This document shows positions 57,777-64,000 of a DNA stretch of 64,000 bases, in pieces. Under the pieces are notes generated by a model. It was not told where the DNA came from, ran no database searches, and saw nothing but the letters and a program-made list of their open reading frames with translations. Origin of the DNA: Chrysaora quinquecirrha (Eukaryota; Cnidaria; Scyphozoa; Semaeostomeae; Pelagiidae); NCBI GenBank assembly GCA_014526335.1, contig JACTAT010000182.1, forward strand, positions 372,001 through 436,000, read 5' to 3'. A program made the translations under genes and the position numbers. Position 1 is the stretch's first letter. Each line of letters opens with the position of its first letter.

Positions 57777-59100
57777 TTGTTCACTGCACTGATTCCCATA
57801 TATACTACTCTTGATAACAGAGAGCCAGAAGTGGAACATATTGTCAACGAAAAACAGCTATTGCAACCAAATGTGCCCCAAACACTCATCAACTTCTCTA
57901 AAGATTCATCCTCTAAGTTAATGAAAACTGCATACACCATGGCATCTATGCTATGGCATCAACCCCATCTATGCTTCATAAGCCCTTTTCTGTTCTTGTG
58001 AATTGAATTAAATAGAACCGCGTAAGACTGGTTGAAGGTAAAGACACAGGCAATGCAGCAAAAGAATCCATGCATTGTATTGCAGAAGCAGAGCAGGTAA
58101 CATGTACTTCAATCATTTCAAAGTTGCCTATTGTCCATTTACTATCTAACAGTTTGCAAGCGCAGAAGACAAAAGATGAAAAGGAACTTGTATTAGTCAG
58201 AACAGAGCGACATAGTACTCTCCTGCATACCCTATACCTGTTACTATGTGGTGGCCTTGCTTGATATGAAAACATTTGGTCGAGTTGATGCCAATTCAAT
58301 ACAAACTGTCATCAACAACATCTTTTTGAGTGAAGATGGGAAGCACAGAAAATTTCCATTAACAATTTCGTCAAAAATGGTGAGTGCAACAGTAGATGGT
58401 GGAAATGTAAATCTAGGTTTCTATTCATGTGTTTTGACATAGATGAAGCATAAAGAGAGTGGCTAGTGATGATACATGGTGTGAATCACCGTTTCGATTT
58501 AACATTAAAGGATACACATGAAGGTTTTGTTCCTTTTCAATGATTGGATGGTTTATATAAAGAAATTCTGGAAGGATTAAGGTGGAAATTATGGAGGCAG
58601 CAACATCACTTGGTATCACATATTACAAATTACATCAGATACACAGGACTTGTTTTCTGTCCCACAGAAAAAGAGGAATGACAAGGCTTCTTGAGAATTG
58701 GCCAGCTGTAAAATTGGCCTTTGAGAATGTCATTGCTAGGGGTAGAGGATGTAAAGCTGAAATTAAGGCAAAAGTGGGAGGGTTGTTGACAAAATTCGAC
58801 GATTATGGTCACCCTGTAGCTGTGTATGTCGATATTTTACAGTCCTTTGTCTTTGGCCTTGTGTTTGAAAAGGGAAACCTACTTGCTTTCTAAATTCCAC
58901 CTGCAATAGAACAGACAAAACAGTCATTGGAAGAAATCGCTGAAGAAGACAGCCTGATAGGCAGCCATTTGGGAAAATATTGTTTGGAAAGAAATGAAGA
59001 TAAAATTTCAGTGAAATTCACTGTGAAAGTGTGGTATATTATCTGCAAAAGAAGATGTTATAATACTTAACAGATGATATTGATCAGCTATAAGTTGAAA
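57777..59100 (+). pseudogene. hAT transposase relic (ZNF862/KIAA1586-like), plus strand
   Basis: Pieces in order: 57777-58001, 58030-58265 (EKELVLVRTE), 58248-58480 (VALLDMKTFGRVDANSIQTV, then ATVDGGNVNLGFYS, the DGxxVN catalytic-type block), 58480-58510 (VNHRFDL) and 58582-58893 (RKRGMTRLLENWPAVKLAFE, VARGxxKAE-type region). The VDG and VNHR blocks are hAT signatures. Stops at about 58000, 58265, 58441 and 58893 break it. Its ends were not found. Confidence 0.75.
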
Positions 59101-59104
59101 AATG

Positions 59105-59193
59105 ATAGCACCAAAACTGCAAAGCATAAAACTATCAACATATCAAGCACACAGCCTCATCAAAGCTAGCCATCAAATTACCTACAAATCATG
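59105..59193. repeat. 46-bp minisatellite, left part
   Basis: Two diverged units (CATAAAACTATCAACATATC, CATCAAATTACCTACAAATC). Continues on the other side of hAT-3 at 62770-63145. Confidence 0.7.
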
Positions 59194-62100
59194 CCGGGGC
59201 GTAACTAGACCCATATTCCTGGGGATGTAAAAGGTTTTTGCACTGCGAAACTGAGTGGTGCCCTGCAGACCTAGTAGGCTTTGTCGATGTCCATTTTTCG
59301 TTTAATGATAAATTTCTAAGCAACAAAAAACTAAATTTGAGACTTAACTGCCTATGAAATATCCCTTCACCTGATTAAGCGTGGATTAAATGTCAGTTTA
59401 GATTTTGGCACCGTAATGAAGCTTGCATCTCGAGTCATATACTTCAGTTAAATGAAAAAAATTGGAACTAAGATTAGGGTTACTAACAGGGAACTAAAAT
59501 TGCAAAATACTAGTTATTTTGTTACACAATTTAGGGACAATCGGCGCAATTTAACCTTCGACCAAGTGTTCACAATCTTCTTTAAATCAATTGTGTCTGT
59601 GAGGTCCTTCTCGCAAGCAAGAACAACTAAGTCATTAAGACGTTCATCTTTCATAGTCGACCGTAGGCAGTTCTTTATGATCTTCAGCTTGCTGAAAGTT
59701 CGTTCATCTTTTGCTACGGATACAGGGGCGGTGATTAAGAGCTGATACGCTCTGCACACTGTAGGGAAGACTGCCTGGTGCTCGTGTGCAAATATGGCAG
59801 CTGCTCTGGAAGAATTTACGTTTTTTGACGCAATCATAGTGGCGAAGATTTCTAATTCAGCCATAAGGACTTCTGCTTCAATTCTATGGGCCGGTGAAAA
59901 TAATTTGCAAATATCTTCAATTGTCTGTTGGCTTGGCTTCTTCACTGGTGGTTGCAAACCATCTGCCAGAGGCCTGATCTTTTCAAGGCAAGCTCTGGTA
60001 TTTTTGGAATACTCCATAATAAGGGAATCGAGGACCAAGCCATTTCCTTCCTGTAAAAGACTTGGAACGACAACACAGCCGCTGTTGCTGGATTTTCGTC
60101 AATTCGTCTTGGTGGACGTCTAACTTTGTGGTGAGGCTGGTACTCTGCCATCGGATCAATGTCTTGATTTTTAGCAAAATCAACCATAGCATCTAGTTAC
60201 GCATTCATTGCCGTTTCGTCTTTTCGAATTTCTTCGAGGTTCTTCACAGTGGCATCAACAAGGCTTAGGGCATCAAGAATATTGAGCTCTTCTGCCTGCT
60301 GCTGCTTTGTCAGTACCTTTGTCTTTGTCATAATGAGTCTCATAAACATAACACCAAATATGAAATCAAAACTGAGCAGCTTCTTTTTCATCGCAGCTCC
60401 TTTTACCTTAATTTTCATGTCGACTTCATCGGCATTCACTACTTCATCAATAGCTCTTGGGATGCATTCATAGCTTTGCCAGACTGAATCAATTGATTCT
60501 GCGCAATACACCCATCTGGTTTTTGAAAGATTTTGCAGCTTCAGGGAATTCTCCACGTCTTTCATGGCATTTCCAAAAACTTTGTGTCTTTTACGCTTCT
60601 GCTGAAAAACACGTAAAGGTCTTCCAGTCCTGCATGCATGGAAGTCACAACAGCACTCAGCTTGCAGCAGTGCTCGTTAAAGGTATTAGACCTATGTTCC
60701 TGACAGGGAATGTACAAAATCGATCTGTCCAAAATGTCCTGCAAACAACGCTGCGCACCCTTGATCCGTCCAGACAACGATGCAGCAAAATCATAGATCT
60801 TGAAAGACAAGCCATCAGTATGAATGCCGTTTTCCTCAAGCGAAGAAAGAACATCTTTAGCTGTACCTTTTCCATGCTTATCAAGGCTTTCCTTCATTTC
60901 AACAACTCTCTCGCGTGGAACTCCGTCACTTGCAACAAACCTTGAGCCTACAACCAATTTGTCTTGATTAGAGATGTCTGGGGTCGTATCGGCAGATACT
61001 GAGTGAATCCCTGCAGCAGCAACTTCATCTTTTATTCTGCTTAGGACATCCTGAGCAAGCAGGTGCACCAACTCGTTTTGAGATCCTGCACTGATGTATT
61101 TAGTGCTGTATGGCTTCAAACGTTTGTTTTGGAGCCATTCCTTCAAAATAGGACAATGCCTGGACATTAGATTGACCAGCTGAACAAAGTTGCCATTTGT
61201 CGTTACCAGATCCTCTGAAAGACAGCGATTGCCCCGAGAGGGTTCTTGCCACATCAAAAAGAATTGTCATAATTTCTCGATTTTTCACCTCATCTGCCTT
61301 CTCTTGAATGAGTCTGTCTTTTAACTGCCTGCTGAGTTGGACATCACTGTGGCATGATTCTACGGTGAAACGTGCAAAATCTGAAAGAGCTGCTTTATGA
61401 GATTCGCAGGAGAAATGCTTAAGAAGCTTTCCCTGCTGATTGGCTCCAACACTCTTCATCTTATGCCAGGCCAGATCTATTGAAAACATTATCTGACCTT
61501 GTTGGCTTAGTAGCTAATTGTGTCTCGTCTTGCAATCATAATGCTTCATTTCGTTCTCCATTAGAAAAATGGACAATGTTACAAAGATATCTGAGGTAAT
61601 TAATTACCTTGGAAGCGGGAAATTGTAGTTTAAGCTGCTTTGGGGGCACAATTTCTATTGCAGTCGCTTTTCCCCTGTGAGCAGTTGTGTTGTGCTTCGA
61701 AAAGTTGTCATTGAACATTTCCTTCTTGCACAGTGAGCACTGTATTTTTCTTCGATATGATCTTTTTCTTGCCTTGGGATCTGGTTTATTAGCTGCAGGT
61801 AGAATCCAAATTTAATGCATCAGTATTGTATTATGTATTTTATGCAGCATGATGCAGCATGCATATTATGTGTTTTTATAAAGATCTAGCATAGCATGGA
61901 CCGATACAGCATTCGTTAGGTAAATATGCCAAGTTATCTTCTTTTTTAATCAGATCGGTGATTAGATTGCTGATTGTGCTCAATGACTGAACTTGTCCTG
62001 TTAATATTGCTAGCTAGTGACTGACCCTTTGACTACCCAGCAAACTAATAATAAAACATCAAAATATTCTATCAGTCAGCAATTACGGTATATTTTTATA

Positions 62101-62769
62101 CATGCAACATGATATACATTTCTACTAGATTATCGAGGTACCTTTGAGGCCTAAAGGTGTTCAGGCCTTTCATAAGTAATAAAAAGAACAGATACTTACA
62201 CGCCATATCTGCTTTGAATTTTCAAAGCTCAGCATCGAGGAACCTTCAGTGTTCATTGATCAAAAAACTTTTGCCATAAGCTATGGTTTCCAAATAAAAC
62301 TGCGGTGAATTTCCAGTCCGCTGTGCTTGAATGTTTTTCCCACAGGATTAAGTTTAGCTTTGCCAGAGAATGATTCTTTCTTTGTTGAAAATTGTGTCAA
62401 TAGTGTTCACTATTGTTTTAAGAACAATAGCCCCCAATCAGTAGCTGCTTCCTGCGGCACTGGATGAATGAGATTCAAAAACAATGGCGGAAAGTCAATT
62501 CTGACGTGGATGGAGAAGATAAAAAAAATGGGGGAATATTCTTTTTGCCGTTTTCTGAAATTGTTTTCGCTAAAGACATCTCCTGGGTTCCTCAACCGCG
62601 AAAATGAAATCCACAAGTTGCGTTTGAAAGAGTGGTCTACTCCCTTCATATTTGTCTCATTATAAAATTCTTTCTCGTTGCCCTGCAAAATCTTCAATTG
62701 CCCTGCAAAATCCACTATATTTGAGATTGGGGGGTGTCACACCCCCCCCCCCCGGGATTTTCGCCCCTG
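59194..62769 (-). mobile_element. hAT-3: hAT transposon, 3.6 kb, with 8-bp target duplication
   Basis: Ends CCGGGGCGTAAC and TTTTCGCCCCTG are roughly inverted (first bases CNGGGGCG). AAATCATG flanks both sides (59186-59193, 62770-62777). Carries a minus-strand transposase over about 2.3 kb. Caution: AAATCATG is also part of the local minisatellite unit, so the direct repeat alone is weaker evidence than usual. A C14 run lies at 62740-62755. Confidence 0.82.
59514..61800 (-). pseudogene. hAT-3 transposase relic (ZMYM1/DUF4371-like)
   Basis: Minus-strand order: 61536-61790 C2H2-like N-terminus (CSLCKKEMFNDNFSKHNTTA), 61100-61489 (GKLLKHFSCESHKAALSDF), 60562-61257 (SADTTPDISNQDKLVVGSRF, the first catalytic-Asp region; GLSFKIYDFAASLSGRIKGA; IPCQEHRSNTFNEHCC), 60197-60565 (LSKTRWVYCAESI with RW motif) and 59514-60038 (hATC: DERTFSKLKIIKNCLRSTMK, LNDLVVLACEKDL). 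It spans almost the whole expected protein of about 700-750 aa; frame breaks near 61200, 60560 and 60100, and a possible intron near 61500-61610, separate the parts. Confidence 0.87.
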
Positions 62770-63145
62770 AAATCATGCAAACTCCATCATCAAAGATAAG
62801 CATAAAATTATCTACAAATTATTCACACTCCCTAATCAGAGAAAAGCATGAAACTAGCAACAAATCATGCACACCCCTTCAACAGAGCTTAGCATAAAAT
62901 TATCTACAAATCACGCAGACCCCCTCACCAGAGATAAGCATGAAGTTATCTACAAATACTCTACACCCTTTCATCAGAACTTAACATAAAATGATGCACA
63001 AATCACGCACAGCTGCTCTTCAGAGCTAAGCATAAAACTATTTGCAAATCATGTACACCCCTCATCAAATCGAAGCATAAAACCATTTACAAATTATGCA
63101 CACCCCTCATTCGATCAAAGCATAATACTATTTACAAATATCCTA
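62770..63145. repeat. 46-bp minisatellite, right part (about eight units)
   Basis: Units of 45-46 bp starting AAATCATGCACACCCCT and containing AAGCATAAAACTAT recur about eight times and degenerate towards 63145. The hAT-3 insertion splits the array. Confidence 0.85.
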
Positions 63146-63149
63146 CAAT

Positions 63150-63416
63150 CTCAGTATATAAAAATTTTGGGACAAAATATGAGTTAGTGTGATAGAAATT
63201 TTATTTTAAGTTCCTTATAAATGAAATTGAATTCTTTGGAGAAAAGTTCTTGGCAATTGCTTTTAATATTCATGTAAACGTTATGACAAAACAGAACTAA
63301 TTACATGAAAGTATCAATATAAACATGGTTAAAATTAACTCAACTAACAGTCCAATAGTTAAAAAGTTAACTAACAGGAAAAAAGAATTATACCAAGTCT
63401 TATGAAGCACTGTTCA
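63150..63416. other. No gene recognised
   Basis: AT-rich, no frame of note. Confidence 0.4.
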
Positions 63417-64000
63417 TTAACTGAAGTATTCTTCAGGAGACTGTAAATCAATATTTTCAACTGCTCTTGTTCTTTCATTAAAAATGCATTTCACTGAAGG
63501 AAAATCAAAAAAACAAATGTCTTGGTTGTCTGGTGCAACCATTTGCAAAACTTTCATTACCATTTCGTTGTAAAAATTCAAGGTTATGTTCTTGCTGCCT
63601 TCACTAAAAATAGCATTTACATACCACTGCTTTTTGCACTTTGAGGATTTTTGCTTTACGTTGCAATGGCTGCAAACAGCAATTTTCTGGCCACTATGTT
63701 GAATCGCTTTGTTACACTTACAGCAGGAGAAATATAGAGTACATTTCTACACACTGACAGCTTCACCAGTTACACATGATGTTGTTAGTTTTGTAGTAAC
63801 TGACTGAGGTGGATGCAATGACTCTGGTGGAAATTCCTCAGCTGGAGATTTGCAGGATTAAAATAAATGTCTCCTGTCAGCTTGTTCCTCTTGAGCCTTT
63901 AATTTTTGAAAATGAACGTACCATCTTCTTCAAGATTAACTTCATCTTCCCATAAAATAATTTTGACTGTCCCATGGGGGTCAATCAGAAGGCCCTCCTT
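63417..64000 (-). pseudogene. RPA-like OB-fold remnant at the window edge
   Basis: Minus-strand frame 63417-63746: a CCKC ... CSHC ... KC cysteine cluster (SCCKCNKAIQHSGQ, VCSHCNVKQKSSKC), then WYVNAIFSEGSKNITLNFYN, ending EEYFS. Before it, about 63890-64000 reads LIDPHGTVKIILWEDEVNLE and TFIFKN, an OB-fold-like stretch broken by a stop. Zinc-binding cysteines followed by an OB strand pattern resemble the C-terminal DNA-binding domain of replication protein A, here in a repetitive or dead gene. It continues beyond the window. Confidence 0.45.

Noticed and set aside
59794..60945. Plus-strand frames of 74-162 codons
   Set aside because: Antisense of the hAT-3 transposase.

Overview
This is eukaryotic, AT-rich DNA, almost certainly from an animal and probably a marine invertebrate. 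A cnidarian-like source is my best guess from the mix of elements, not something I could test. I see no intact conventional host gene. The window is a dense, nested pile of transposable elements: LINEs, Helitrons, four hAT elements, a Penelope-like element, pogo-like and other MITEs, tandem repeats and tRNA-like sequences.

Layout. 1-7.4 kb: mostly unrecognised sequence with coding-like remnants (one with a C2H2 zinc finger) and two near-identical tRNA-like cloverleaves. 8.2-11.5 kb: decayed CR1/L2-type LINE (LINE-A, minus strand). 11.7-35.2 kb: a second LINE of the same family (LINE-B, minus strand), near full length, with ORF1 and a PHD-endonuclease-RT ORF2. It is split by an 18,578-bp Helitron insertion at 13,116-31,693. 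Removing the insertion rejoins the LINE at an A/T target inside the RT reading frame. The insertion has two Helitron units head to tail: a 2.0-kb non-autonomous unit with tRNA-like repeats, and a 16.5-kb unit with a nearly intact Rep-helicase gene (one intron, one in-frame stop, one frameshift). The larger unit also carries tandem duplications, several MITEs, duplicated 51-bp exon-like units, and on the opposite strand a 146-codon coiled-coil ORF behind a TATA/CRE/E-box promoter.

36-41 kb: a long-inverted-repeat element with a 7-bp target duplication; a hAT element with a perfect 8-bp duplication nested in a MITE; another palindromic element; a long CAT-type repeat. 43-54 kb: remnants of an unnamed repetitive gene family, an SGNH hydrolase ORF, a hAT (BED type), an exonuclease-endonuclease-phosphatase LINE fragment, an RT remnant on the minus strand, and a 5'-truncated jockey-like LINE on the plus strand. 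55-64 kb: a Penelope-like element with a GIY-YIG domain, a plus-strand hAT remnant, a 3.6-kb hAT with its own 8-bp duplication inside a 46-bp minisatellite, and an RPA-like OB-fold remnant at the edge.

Most notable: (1) the Helitron-in-LINE insertion with exact ends, and its internal 3'-end/5'-end junction; (2) the possible cargo gene with its own promoter; (3) a MITE family in which each copy repeats its own short word, uniform within a copy but different between copies, with an empty-site proof of TA target duplication.
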